A DNA stretch of 64,000 nucleotides from Marisa cornuarietis (GCA_004794655.1 SMMW01000273.1:62001-126000), one strand, 5' to 3'; shown: positions 31,201-42,780, counted from the first letter of the stretch. Translations and numbers: made by a program. Notes: generated by a model from the letters alone, not told the origin.

Positions 31201-31800
31201 TTTAATCATATCATGTGTCTCTACATCTTTTCTGTCAGTAAAACTGAGTGGCATAAACTCCGGGTAAACTATGCTCTGCACAAAGTTGTGAATGGCTATG
31301 CAAGCCAATGTTACTGTTGTGGCTCATTCTGGGCTCTGTGGCATTGGTTTTTGGAACACATCAAACTGTGCAGCCAAGATTCCAAACACATTTTTGACAA
31401 TTCTGAAAGCTTTTGATATACTGAAGTCATTTATGTTTTTGTTGCCTCCTCTCCATCTCCCCCTCAGCATCATGTAGGTTCTCCATGACTTTTCTGATAG
31501 TGAATGGCTTTTGCAAATATGACTCCAGGGGAAAGGTATCATCCTCTACAATAAAGTAGGGGACAAGAGTAATACGGTCTGGCAGAGGCATTGCCACTAG
31601 AATGTCAAGCACATTCTCAAGACACCAGTTAGAGCACTGTCTCTGAAAACACCAGCATTACCTGCCCTGCCATTTGTTCCTAAATAAAAATACAGATATC
31701 TGCTAACTGCCAGAATAGTAAGCTGTGCAACTTCAAGTAGTTGATAAATTGACCCTCCAGGGGACATGGCTACGTTTGCCATCCATGGATCCAATGCAGT
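31201..31800 (-). pseudogene. PIF/Harbinger (HARBI1/ALP1-like) transposase remnant
   Basis: Minus-strand frames joined across shifts give, in order, GSIYQLLEVAQL, LGTNGRAGNAGVFRDSAL, PYFIVEDDTFPLESYLQKPF, ISKAFRIVKNVFGILAAQFD and TLACIAIHNFV. This is the order of the DDE_4 transposase: G.A.DAGVFR.S.L, VGDDAFPL..YL.KP, SRARRVVENAFGILA.RF, then LHN. The first Asp of the triad is not preserved, the second lies in EDDTFPL, and the usual Glu after 'RRVVE' is lost (RIVKN). Stops and frameshifts are present, and terminal repeats were not found. Confidence 0.75.
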
Positions 31801-32127
31801 TTAACAGACTCCTCTGATGTGCAAATTTTAAAAAAATTGTTTACCATTCTTCCTCCCTGCTCAGAACTTGCAGCAAAAACACATATTAGCATAAATAAGC
31901 AAATAAGATTTTAATGTACCAAGCATATACAACATTAATTAAAACTTATTTCATGAGTATTTTAGTTATTTTGCAGAGTTTTGGAACAACAAGCTCCTCA
32001 AAATCCTCAGAAGATTCGCAAGTTCTGGATCCAGAAAAGGAGACAGATGTGAGGGTCCTCTTCACTATTGTGAGAGCCATGACAGATAAAACAGCTACAG
32101 AGAGTGTTTCTCCACTCTCTCTAAGAA
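31801..32127. other. Intron 1 sequence, nothing recognised
   Basis: There is no repeat signature and no clear frame. Confidence 0.35.
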
Positions 32128-32350
32128 TTGTAATAATAATAATAAATGAAAATTTTTTATAGTGCATATTCACACTCACAGAGAGCATGCTCTTAGCACT
32201 TAAAACAGGGAAGAGACATGGACTAAATGGATAGAATATGAGGGACAGAAGAATAAATGACAATACTGACGACAAACAGAAAACAAAGATAGAAAACACA
32301 AAAGGCACCAAGTAACAGGAACAGAGTATACAGTGATTCTGCAGAGAAAG
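32128..32350 (-). mobile_element. CR1/L2-group LINE 3' UTR fragment
   Basis: 'tagtgcatattcacactcac', 'gagcatgctcttagc' and 'aagtaacaggaacag' match 29830-30000. The (ATA)n tail is at the left. The coding part is absent. Confidence 0.8.
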
Positions 32351-32634
32351 ATGGGTGTCACCCCAGCAAAACATCACCAGAATGACAACACCACCAAAGG
32401 CACCAGAATGTATTCCAAAAGCACCAAAATGTGGTGCAAAAAAAGAGAAAACCGAAAAATCAAGATAATATATGGCAAGCAGTGACTGAGCCAAAACTAA
32501 AGGCAACTGCCAAAGAAGTCTTCTTGGAAATAATGGCTCAGTCTATGGCAAAGTTGCCTGCAAATGAGCTGCATAAAACTAAAATTTGATGTTTAAAATG
32601 GTGCAGAAGGTAAAAGCCAGCATGTTGATATGTA

Positions 32635-34665
32635 TGTTATCGGCAATATGTAAAACCTGGCATTCTGTAGAATACCTAGGCAAATGTATGCAATGCCGGA
32701 AATGGGATGTCAAAGTATGAAATACATCATATTTCATACATTTCCTAGGCAATCTATACAATACCTAAATGGCAAACCAGCAGAGTGTAGAATGAGCTTT
32801 CTTGCCAGAATAAAGAAGAAGAGAATGCAGCGTACGACAAGAATCACCACATTCTGAATGAGACAAATGTTCAACAAAGAACTATCTCAAATGCAAGTTG
32901 TGTTTTTCTAATGGAAACCACATACAAAAACTTAGTGAATGATGTGACAAAGGCTAAAATGACTACTAAAAAGAAACCACGGGACTGTTGGCTGCTGAAA
33001 AGTTACGATGTGATAATAGCAGAAAACAAAATTAAGTTAATTTATCCTGTTAAAAAAGGTATCAGTGATATCCAGTTCTACATCAAAGATTCTGAAATGT
33101 CTGACATAATTCACAATACTTATTTGGCCGTTGGCCATGGAGGACGGGACAGAATGGTGAAAGAGCTTGCACACAAATGCAAGAACATTACCGGTCATGG
33201 CACTGAACTTTATATTCACCTTTGTGATCCATGCCAGAAGAAACAAAAAGGTGTAAATAAATGGTGTAATAAAATGGTCAGCAGCCTGAAGAAATACTGG
33301 CCAACTTTAAAGATTGTACATGGGAATCTGTGCCAGGGAAGTGTAGGAAGAGCTAACCAAGACATCGAAAATTTGCTACTTGGATGCAAAAATGAAAAAA
33401 CTGACCACTGGTGCCAGGGAATATGGTTTGTCCAACTTATGAAAAACAGGGCCTTTCACTCTGGGACTCAGAGAACACTTTACGAAGCTCATTTGGCTGC
33501 AAAGCATAAGTGGGTCTCACAACATCTTACCTACCACAATATATTTTACAAGGTGTACAGACAGATGAAGACTGGAACATATAACAGAAAGTGTACAAAC
33601 AATACAGTTGGAAGAAACAGACCATCTGGTAGAAGAGACTGAGGTTACTGCACAAAATACTGGCAAGAATTCAATCAACGATGAAAGAAACCAAAGTAAT
33701 AGGGAAGACATGGACAGTGAAGAACCCTCCTTTCCTGCCACGAGTTGTGTGTGCTTAAAGGAAAGCAGTAGCCCCCATACATGCAGAAAATGCGGATGAA
33801 ACGTTCATGCAATCTGTGGACATGCTAATAAAGATGAAGAGAGTGAGAAAATGGAAGGTTATGGGGTTAATATTTGGTGTACTATTGCCTTCAACATTGA
33901 GAATGCAGTAGAAAGTAAGAGAAAATCGAAATGGAATCTAGAAGTACAGGGCAAGAAAATGAAAATGGGCACTGACAAAATATTTCCTCCTGCATCTTTG
34001 GGGAACACGGTGCTGGTTCCTATCCCTGATGTAGACAAGGGACGTGGTGATCTGCAAAATCTGCTGTTAGTTGCTATGGATGTGACAGAAGACGGCTTCT
34101 ACCAACTTGGGACAGTTCGAGGAATTTTGAACCAAATCTATGCAAGATCATAAATCAGTGTTTGTCAAAAGGGCTTGCTCAGGGTTGAAGATGTTCCTGA
34201 CCACGAAATACCTCTTCCATCTGCTGCTACTGCTCAGTTCACAGGAAGTAGCCAAGGAATTTTGAGGTGTATGTGCAAGACTAAGTGCCACAATAACAAA
34301 TGTCTTTGTGTAAAACAGAAAATTAAGTGCAATTCAAAATGCTATTCTAGCCTTCCGTGCTGCAATAGTAAGTAATGACACTTCTAATTCCTTTGTTCTC
34401 CCAGTAAAGATATCCTGTGATTCATTTTATATTTCTTCTTTCATTTTTTGGCAGTTTGTTACTAAAGACCTTTCCAGTCTGGGCATGTCACACTTGGCCT
34501 AAAGTAGTACTTGTCATTCTTTATAATGTCTAGGCATTTTATGCAATGTCTAGAAAAAGTATGTAACAGCTCAGATATTTCATACCTTGCCTGAAAACGA
34601 CAGGGATTGAATACATTGCCTCGGTATTCTATAGAATGCAGGTTTTTCATACATTGTCGGTAACA
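32635..34665 (+). mobile_element. Ginger-type (integrase) DNA transposon
   Basis: The ends are inverted over about 60 bp: tgttatcggcaatatgt on the left and the complement of tgttaccgacaatgtatg on the right, then 'gcattctrtagaatacc' in both. TGTNR ends are a known feature of Ginger elements. Inside is a decayed integrase gene in the plus direction. I do not see a convincing 4-bp target duplication (tgta versus agac). Confidence 0.75.
32911..34376 (+). pseudogene. Integrase-like transposase resembling KRBA2 / SCAND3-type proteins
   Basis: Four frames in series match the order of the KRBA2-like integrase family. They are WLLKSYDVIIAENKIKLIYP and HGGRDRMVKEL (integrase zinc-binding region, 32911-33250), then QGSVGRANQDIE (33330-33370), then a C-terminal Cys/His region and DVDKGRGDLQNLL, then a Cys-rich end (CMCKTKCHNNKCLCVKQK, 34268-34376). 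The DDE core is mostly deleted between CQKKQKG and KKYWPTLKIVHG, removing the first two acidic residues. The catalytic Glu of QGSVE is Gly. Stops occur at about 33640, 33797 and 34151. It is clearly dead. A host exaptation is unlikely given this decay. Confidence 0.82.
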
Positions 34666-35059
34666 AGACAAGAAGCTGCTGTTTTAGTCTCTCATTGTTC
34701 TGCAGCATGTCAGTGTATGCACCAGTTACATTTGACTGTTACTTTTGTTTATATTTACTAGTAACTTGTGATGAACAGAATGATAAATACTGGTTACCAA
34801 ACCTAAAGTATATGATGTTTGAAAGGAATTTACACAAATCACAGCACACAGATATATTTGTCAACAAATTTTGTGGTTAAAAAAGTACACAATATTACAA
34901 CAATCATTTCTTCATACCTCATAATTGATGAAATTTGTGTGATTTTCCCACACATAACCATTTACTACATACTAACAACACTGTACTTTCAAATAATCCT
35001 TTCAAAGAGCCCTATATAATGCTGCACATGTATCCATTACAATGCAGTAAATGTGTTCC
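34666..35059. other. AT-rich intron 1 sequence, nothing recognised
   Basis: No features were seen beyond short chance frames. Confidence 0.4.
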
Positions 35060-36320
35060 CCAGAATATGGAAAAGAAATGACAAACCCACAAATAAAAAA
35101 GGGCTTCAAACAAAACCATGTCATCAGTAGTTGTTCATATGACTTTTCAATTAACAAACATGTAGTCCAGTACCACATATCTAGGATGAGGTACTGCTCT
35201 TCCCCTACATCTCAGCCAGACAACTCCACAAATTTTCTGATGACTGTACACTCACTATCCTTGTCACCAAAACCATCACATTTGGTCACCAGATTTTTAG
35301 TTACTGTGCTGCAAAACAGTGGAACTCTCTTCCCTTCCATATCCATCACCTATCCAACATCAAATCCTTTAAACATGTACTAAAAACACATCTGTTCCAT
35401 GAGCATTACTCCTTATACCAATCAACATAGCTATCAGTGGTTGTGACTATAGTCTATTGACTAGTACATGGGTGGGGAACATCCAGCCTATGGGCTGTGT
35501 AGGCCTGCGAAATTATTTGATCCAGCCTGCCAAGGCAACCATAGATTTCAGTACATCTTTAAGCTTTTCTTATAACAACATAAATGTATATTGAATAATA
35601 ATAAGCAACAAGCAAGGAACGTTCATTACAGCATAGACAGAACACAAACGAGTACACTACGGGACAGATCGTATAGGTCGAGTCGGCTGCACAGGGCCTA
35701 TATGGACAATTTTGGAGAACTATGCAAATATTGACAATCTTCAACCACACTGGTTCATACAATAAAAAAAAAATGATTACACTCTGACTCTTCTAGGAAC
35801 TTTCTAATTATTAGCATATATTTTACAGACTTTAACAGTTGATTCACTATGCTTTTCATAGGAGCAGAGCATATTTGTTGCACCCCTAATTAGGAAAAGG
35901 TAGATTGTGTTGACTCAGGACAGCAGTAGCAGACAGGCTGGGATTGTACAGGTTGCAAAAGTGTTACCACACTGTAGCAAAACTACAGCTTGACTGAACA
36001 GAGCAGGCTAATTTTTAAGTAGATAATTTTATATGGTCCAGGAATGATGTTATACATGGGCCTTGGAGGAAAAAAGGTTCCCCATCCCCAGACTAGTCCG
36101 CCTGCTTGTCATCTGCAGATTTATCTACACCCTCACTGTTTGTTCCCTGATTCCTCTTTGTGTCTTTTATGTTTGTCTTTTGTTACTTGTCTGCATGGTT
36201 GTTTCTCTGTCTGCCCTCCGTATGCTGTCCATGTCTCCTACTTGTCTCAAGTGCTGAGAACATGCTCCTTTGTGAGAATGATTATATGCTATATAAATCA
36301 CGCATTTATTATTATTCCTT
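35060..36320 (+). mobile_element. CR1/L2-group LINE 3' part, split by a hAT element
   Basis: The segment 35190-35420 encodes the C-terminal tract (FSYCAAKQWNSLPFHIHHLS, FKHVLKTHLFHEHYSL in shifted frames). After the hAT interruption (35468-36091) the 3' UTR resumes at about 36110 with 'gtttgttccctgattcctct' and ends in an (ATT)n tail near 36315. Confidence 0.78.
35468..36091. mobile_element. hAT (Charlie-like) non-autonomous element
   Basis: Left end atgggtggggaac, with 'cctatgggctgtgtaggcct' following. The right end is the complement of ctggggatggggaacc. The pattern of a GGGTGGGGAAC end followed by a GGCCTG-rich stretch is typical of Charlie-like elements. Flanks actagtac (35460-35467) and actagtcc (36092-36099) form a 7/8 target duplication. 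Confidence 0.7.
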
Positions 36321-36761
36321 AATATGGAACAGTTAATAATAAGGAATATGCCAGTTAGTGCAAAGTGTCAAAAATAAATTTGTGAATAATTGAACAGAAA
36401 AATTTCTCAAAAGTAAGATAAGAAACTTATGGCACAGCTACCACAGACACAAGAACATTGAGAGACTATGCACTGTTGCATTTATGCTATTTTGAGATTT
36501 TTCCCCTCAATTGTGACTCACTGATACATAAGATAGAGTTAAAAAATACAATTTTCCTTCCAAGTCCATCATCTAAAAGACAAAGTGTATTTAAACTGAT
36601 TGCTGTTTAGGTCCAGAGGACATGTATGGTGTTTGCAATATTCAGCACAAGTTTTATACAGAAAAATACTCCTTACCACAATGCAATGTTTGATACTCAG
36701 AACAATGCACTATCTCTCTCTCCTGTGCCTCCTAACTGTGACCAGTCGTCAGGGTGTTTGT
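36321..36761. other. Intron 1 sequence, nothing recognised
   Basis: AT-rich with no identifiable element. Confidence 0.4.
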
Positions 36762-37110
36762 GGGTTACACCATGCCAGCTACTAAGGCTATATCATGGCA
36801 AGAAAAATTAGTGAGCTATTCAAAGGTTCGGAGACCCCTAAGTGATACAGTAACAACTTCTTTATCAATAAAACTAACATAAGGAAAAAGGATAGTATAA
36901 AATGGTCAGTAATATGTAAAAAAGGTATTGTCACATAAAGGGCCATCATTAACCCCAAAATTTAAACCAGAATCTAACAACATAAAAACCTTAAATCTGA
37001 TGGTAAAGCACTATCTTCTTCAAAAATGAAAAAAATAGCTGCCGAGGGGATGAACAAGAAAAACAAATAGACTGCTGTAAAAAATTGTCTATCAATCAGT
37101 GAATCTGTGA
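36762..37110 (-). mobile_element. LINE A 3'-end fragment
   Basis: 'ccatgccagctactaaggc', 'atatgtaaaaaaggtattgt' and 'aaatagctgccgagggga' follow the family order. It is truncated in the C-terminal region. Confidence 0.75.
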
Positions 37111-37625
37111 CACAATTTCATATGTTCCTGAATTGATTTCTGTGACCCTTTTCTTCCTTTTCTGGATCCTTTTCTTTCTACTCACACCATCTTCGCCACT
37201 TTGCTTAGATTTTGGATCTGTGCATCAGCAGTGTCGTTTTCAGACTCGGATTCCTTTTTCTGCGATTGTTCTGGAGAATTTTGATACTGCGCTGTTGGAG
37301 CAAGCTTCGTGCCCAATGGGGACAGGTCTGATTCAGCTGATATTGCAACCACCGTTTGCTCTAACGGCAGCTGTGAGGATGGAACGATGTTTCTGTCTGC
37401 GAGGACTGGGCCACAGCACCAGGAACTGTGATTTGCACTTCCATGCAAGCATCATCATAATTTTTCAGCTACTTTTTGAAGCAAAACTTTTTGCAGAAGA
37501 TTCCATGCAATGGACTTCATGCCGACCACGTGCCGACAGCCTTCACATGACAGGCTACACTATAATATTATGGGCATGCAGTGATCTCTTTGTTATTCTA
37601 TTTTGTTGTTGTTGCTGACATTTGG
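37111..37625. other. Unassigned segment with open frames on both strands
   Basis: A plus-strand frame of 161 codons (37133-37618) and a minus-strand frame of 88 codons overlap. The minus frame is Ser/Glu/Gln-rich (NSPEQSQKKESESENDTADA), the plus frame hydrophobic. Neither has a motif I recognise. It may be a fragment of a retrotransposon ORF1 or chance. Confidence 0.3.
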
Positions 37626-38230
37626 GTGCTTTGAGCCTACCTTTGAGCCTTCTCAATTTTATTTCTGTTCTGCTTTGCATTGTGCTTGAATGTTTGTGTA
37701 TTCATGAATATGCCACCATAAAAGGTGTGCTTGTGTGTCTCTATGTAAAACACTTTGAGTCCGGATGATGCTGGAGAAACGCACTATATAAATGTGCCAG
37801 TTTTCGTCAACAGATGTCTGCGCCACATCCTCAACATCAGATGGCCCGAGAAGATCTCCAATATAGATCTGTGGGAGAGAACCAATCAAAAACCTGCCAG
37901 CCAAGACATCAGGAAGCGGAAGTGGGGCTGGATTGGTCACACCTTATGAAAGCCAGCCGACAACTTAACGAGACAAGCTCTGGGCTGGAACCCACAGGGG
38001 AGGCGCAGGGTTGGGAGACCCAGAGAGACGTGGAGGAGATCAGTCCACAGAGAGGCAGAGACAGCTGGCATGACATGGTCCCAACTAGAAAGGAATGCCC
38101 AGAACCGGGTCCGTTGGCGGGGTGTGGTTGCGGCCCTATGCTCCACTGGGAGCGAACAGGAATAAGAGAGATAAGAGAGAGAAATGTGCCAGTTACTATT
38201 ATTATTATTATGATCCATTATTAATTACTG
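37626..38230 (+). mobile_element. CR1/L2-group LINE 3' tail, split by an RTE fragment
   Basis: 'aaacactttgagtccgg' and 'gaaacgcactatataaatg' lead into the target duplication. The (ATT)n tail resumes at 38195 after the insert. Confidence 0.8.
37803..38181 (+). mobile_element. Nested RTE (SR2-like) 3' fragment with 13-bp target duplication
   Basis: aaatgtgccagtt lies at 37790-37802 and 38182-38194. The insert encodes [37 protein letters not shown] and WGWIGHTL, then in shifted frames WNPQGRRRVGRP-like and QLERNAQNRVRWRGVVAALC. Its 3' end is an AATAAGAGAG-type repeat tail. Confidence 0.9.
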
Positions 38231-38335
38231 CTTAATAAATAAAAATTACCCTCCATCACTCTATTTGGTATTCTCTTAAATGGCTAGAATTACCACATAC
38301 ATATTGTAAAATACACTATATCAAAAGGGAACCTG

Positions 38336-38632
38336 CAAATGACAATGACAATGACCAACTTTATTTGTCCCAGTGGGCAATTTGAATACAGGAATGTGCT
38401 CTAGTTCAACAATGAAAACAATGAGAAATGAAAAAGAAGTGGGCAAGTAATAATATAACATATATGTATATATAGATAAAGAAACTTACAACAAGGATAA
38501 CCATATATACACCTACAATATCGCACTCACACACACACACCACTGACAGCTCATCTAAGATTGAGCAGCTGAACTGCAGATGGCACAAATGATTTCAGAA
38601 ATGCAAGCTCAGAAAACAAAAACCAGGAATGT
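38336..38632 (-). pseudogene. Rex1-type LINE 3' end
   Basis: The minus strand reads FLKSFVPSAVQLLN, then a 3' UTR with CA and TA microsatellites. The end is 'gggacaaataaagttggtca' and a TTGTCA-type tail. Only the last part of the element is present. Confidence 0.75.
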
Positions 38633-38953
38633 CAAACAGCAGAGGTAATTCTAGGATTTCAAAAAGAGGGGCCCTCCCAATGGAAAAAAGAGGCCCTTCA
38701 AATGAAACAAGGGGTCCCTCGAAACAAACACATTTTCACTGCTTTTTCTGATAACTATTTGGTATACAACAAAATACTTTATTAATCACAAGAAATGTTA
38801 TTAATCACAAGAAATTGAAGATCAATCACATGGATATTTTTTTCTTTTATATCGATAAATTATCTTTCATCATCATTAGTGTGATCATAGCATCCTAAAT
38901 TTGCAAACCAATTAGTCTTTGTGTCCATCTCATTGGGCTATGAGCTAATGTTT

Positions 38954-39239
38954 CTTCTAACCTTCTTCCCTCCAAGTGACGTTATTATGTCCCAAGAGTG
39001 TCCACTGCCCGCTCAAAGAATAGTTTTATTAATAAGTCTGTTGCCTTTCTTAATAAGTGATGCAGGGGCCTGTGAGTTGTAAATTTTTTTGATTTTGTGA
39101 AGATTGTTTTTGGTGATGTGTATATTTTAGGATGTGTGTGAATTGTTTATTGTTGTGGTCAACTTTTTTAGTATAAGCCAGCTGTTACACTACGTCTCGT
39201 AATTTCTCCATGTTGAGATAATAAAGTTGAATTGAATTG
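38954..39239 (+). mobile_element. Nested Rex1-type LINE tail with 7-bp target duplication
   Basis: aatgttt occurs at 38947-38953 and 39240-39246. The insert ends 'ataataaagttgaattgaat', a typical Rex1-type repeat tail. The insert is absent at the matching place in copy 1 (about 5877). Confidence 0.85.
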
Positions 39240-39255
39240 AATGTTTAGACAGTTT

Positions 39256-39863
39256 TCATGCCTCATTAGTGCAGGGGTTTAAATGTTTCTCCTCGAGGCA
39301 ACTTCTACAAGAAGACTTTATTAGGTTTTGATGGCCAAAGCCCCCTCTCACAGCCTGCATTGTGGTAAAGCATAAGGAGGCACAGCTTTCCAAGAACCAG
39401 CAAATTGGGAAATGAATCCCTGTAAAAATCAAATAACAGTTTAAACAGCTTGTGGAATCTCTCCGATATGCATTCTGCGTTACAGTTTCTTTGACCACAA
39501 TCCATTCCTCTAAACATGCTGCTTTGTCAAGCAAGATTTTACTGAATTTGCTGCCCACTTGTGCTCGGTTTCCAAAGAAATCTGTTAAGATATTTAATTC
39601 TTTGTCTCCATAGTGTGTTCTGTCTTCTGCAGACAGGCATGTTCTGTCTTCTGCAGAGAGGAAAAAGATGGGGCGCATGGAAAGAACTCAAAATCCAAAG
39701 GCAACATCACCTGCATCTTTTGGGAACCTGTCATTAATGTTCTTGCACAGATTGTCGCAAAAGCAACCCTGATAGCTTCTATGTCCTGTGATGTTGTATC
39801 AAGTTCGCAACAAGTTATTTTTGTGTTATATAATACCGCCGGCATAAGTTCCGAAAAGGTCAT
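39256..39863 (-). pseudogene. hAT transposase C-terminal remnant, copy 2
   Basis: The minus strand encodes KELNILTDFFGN, KFSKILLDKAACLEEWIV, then LYHNAGCERG in one frame and GHQNLIKSSCRSCLEEKHLN in another. It keeps more of the YGxxELxxLxxFFG linker than copy 1. The CERG to QNLIK frame change is shared with copy 1. Confidence 0.7.
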
Positions 39864-40623
39864 GAGGACAGAAATAAATTAGAATTGAAAATAGTGCCTG
39901 TGGTCGGAAGTCTGAATGTCTCTGCAGCGTCCTCGTTTGGTACTTAACACAGCCGGGGTTGTAAATGCATTATTCTGATTGTTTTAGGCACACTTTACAT
40001 CTCATGCCTTCCTCCTCGTTCATTAGCCAAGGCCATTTCTTCAGCCATTCACACTGACAGGTTCTCTGGATGCGTGGTTTTTTACATGCGGTCTCTTTCT
40101 CAATTTGTCTATTTCATTGTCTACATTTTCAGTTCCAACAATTTGTGCGGCACACTCTGACGAGTTTCTGTTTCTTCCTGTCCTTGTCGATTTCTACTTT
40201 CCGGTGCATCTTCTGCCATTCTGGTCATGAATAAAAAGTCAAACAGAGCTGACAGTTGCGTTTACTTCATTTTCAACTCGCTTAATGCTTCCAATACCCT
40301 TTGATCTATCCCGTCCCAAATGTTTTCGCTGTGGGCACGTCAACAATTTACTTCCTGGCGCGAAATTTGAAGCAGGTTGCATCAGATGGATAACAACTGT
40401 TCAGTTTGAAAACTGTCCAGTCATTAGCATCCATTCTAGTGGGTCGGTTTCAAATCAGCACGAAGAATGAAAAAAACTATTTTTGAAGTGCCGCATCACG
40501 TGTTCAAAAGTGCGCCAGCCACGGTATTTTTGCGGGGGCATGGTCGCACTGACTTTCAGACTATGCACTCCTCAGCAAAATTTTGCAGGAATCCCGCAAG
40601 GCTGCTGCCTAGAATTACCTCTG

Positions 40624-41239
40624 CAAACTTATGGTCAGAGTAAAACAGGCTTAAAACAATGCATCAGCTAAAAATAATTGTTTCATTCCTTGAACACTAC
40701 AAACTTAACTATTCTCAAAGCATAATTCTAGCATGCAGAATAAATTGGCTCATTTCATCAACACAAACATTCCAAAACTTTCCTGAAAATACTAAATGAA
40801 CATTGATAAAGTTGTATTTTTCAATGTATATCAAGAGAAAAATTCCAAATTAGAATTTTTTAAAAATAATTTAAAGATTTTAAAAAACCCTCTAAATTTT
40901 ATGGACATTCCTGAGATGTTTGATAGATGCAAACCTTGTGGTTCTGTTCTGAAAATCTTTGTTAATAGCTGGATAAAGGCCTATCTGGATTCCTGCTTTC
41001 AACCAGAAAATTAGGCCAAGTCTCCTCAAGAAGTTTTAAGGAGTGAGGCCTCATCTTGTCCTTGCTGTCCAAGGATAGCTTGCTTTCCCAACAGTGTTTG
41101 CCCAGCTTAGAAAGTTTGTTGAGATATATAAGAATGATAGGCTGATTTTATATGCTCCCCACCCACCACAGAGCTCAACAAGGTGTTGCAACCTGGTGGT
41201 ACAACAAAAGGGTGGCATCAGGTGGAATATATTTGGTCT
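40624..41239. other. Intron 1 sequence with a 72-codon frame of unknown origin
   Basis: A plus-strand frame at 40796-41014 is Lys/Asn/Phe-rich and has no recognised domain. Nothing else was seen. Confidence 0.3.
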
Positions 41240-42345
41240 GACTTATAGACCAGATTGACCCAAACCACAGCCTTCTAGTAATTCTAGGGCATTGCATGAC
41301 CTGATGACTGACGGGTGTGACCCACAGCAACCTGCTATGTATTAGTCCAGACCAAAAAGGTGTATTAGCGTGATGAGCTGCAACCCGACAGAGACCTCAA
41401 CCTCTTGGATCCCGTTCTCCTCCGGCACAGGTTGCCCTGCATGGCAAATGGTGAATGGCATCAAGAAGTTTGAGACAGAAGTCTTAACTAGTCATAAATG
41501 ATGGAATCGTAGTCAGAGCAGAACAGAGCACCATAAAGGCAATGTAAGACCGTCTGATCTACCCCCAGTGGACATAGCTGAGTGCTTAACCCTCTTGGTT
41601 CAAGATAAAAATGAACATTACAATGACTGGCTTATAACTGAAGACTGCGAAGACGAGAGTGAAGTTTGTTTTTTTATTATTGCTGCTCTGAGATAAACAT
41701 TAGACCAAGAAACCTATACATTTTTGGAAAAGAGAAAAGTTGAACTTTGCAATAAAAAGTAATGAAAATCGCCTTGCCCGTGCTACCCGGCAAAGCCACG
41801 ATCCTGGCCTTTCAAACGAAGAGAGTTAAAGAATTTCCAAGCAAGAAAGATATAGTAAAAAGTTTATAGTCAAAAATGTTATTTCCAGCAAGTTAACATT
41901 TGGAAGAATATAATCTGTCTATAGATGTATAGACCAGATTGACCCAGGCTGCAGCATTTCATGGTCAAAAGATTCATTGGTGTGGGCAAAAATAACTGTC
42001 TAGGCCAAAGAGTTGTGCTGCAACCCATCACGGACCTCAACCTCCAGGATCTCATTCTCCTCTGACATAGGTGACTCTGCAGGGCAAGTGGAAGGCCCCT
42101 AAAGGAAGCTGCAGAGGGGGGGGGGAAACCATTTTGGGAAAAGCAAGGAGAAAGACTGACAGAGGCATGAAAGATAAAACAGCAAGAAAGGAGGTAAGAC
42201 AGTTCATCAGAAAAGAAAACAGATAAAAGTGCCTGTTAGGGAGAAAAAAGCGAAAGAAAAGGGGGTAGCTTAGCTCTGATGGCTGGGTATTCACCCTCAG
42301 CACAAGAAGATGGGGCCACGGGTGCTGGTTCGGACTCAATGGCTA
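41240..42345 (-). repeat. LINE A-associated segments (two copies) and R repeat copy 6
   Basis: 'gatagaccagattgaccca'-like words open both 41240 and 41935 copies, each ending near 'gatcccgttctcctc' or 'gatctcattctcctc'. An R repeat follows at 42060-42335. The segment 41475-41900 has LINE A-like words ('atgatggaatcgtagtc') in its left part. Confidence 0.5.
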
Positions 42346-42780
42346 AATGTAAATGCCCCAGAGTAGAGCATTTTAATTTGAAGAATATTATAATTTGACT
42401 ATATTACCTGAAAGAAAGGCATGCTTAACATGAAACCTTTAATGCACAATCTGTACAGACACACTTTACTTTGTTAAATGTTTCATTTGGCATTCCTTGA
42501 CTTTATGTGTCATGTGTAATTGACGTTTTAAATTAACCTGGCAGGCACAGAAGCCATGCAAAATGTGGAACATAAACGGTACATCCTCACATAATGTCAC
42601 TAATAAATTATTGGAAACTGCAGCTTTAAATGAAATGACATATACAAAACCACAATTTTACAATTAGACCCCTGGCAAATATAAAGATGACTGGAAGAAC
42701 CACTAATCCACGACTGCTGCATTCGATGTAAAAAAACAAAAAACAAAAACAAAAATAAAAAACAAAACCGGTGCAATAAA
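42346..42780. other. Intron 1 sequence, nothing recognised
   Basis: An A-rich run at 42730-42765 is the only notable feature. Confidence 0.4.

Larger units (their letters stand above)
38640..40623 (-). mobile_element. hAT transposon copy 2 (5-bp target duplication type)
   Basis: It has the same inverted ends as copy 1 (cagaggtaattctagg at left, its complement at right). caaac is repeated at 38633-38637 and 40624-40628. The left repeat is separated from the end by two extra bases. The copies align along their length apart from a 286-bp nested insertion here. Internal sequence is largely non-coding. Confidence 0.78.

Noticed and set aside
31213..31477. Plus-strand frames of 61-67 codons
   Set aside because: They are antisense to the Harbinger transposase remnant, which carries recognisable motifs.
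32635..34665. Integrase-like gene considered as a retroviral or LTR-element remnant
   Set aside because: No reverse transcriptase, protease or LTRs are present. The ends are long inverted repeats starting TGTTA, which fits a Ginger DNA transposon.
37133..37618. 161-codon plus-strand frame
   Set aside because: It is hydrophobic, has no motif, and overlaps an equally open minus-strand frame. I list the segment as unassigned rather than as a gene.
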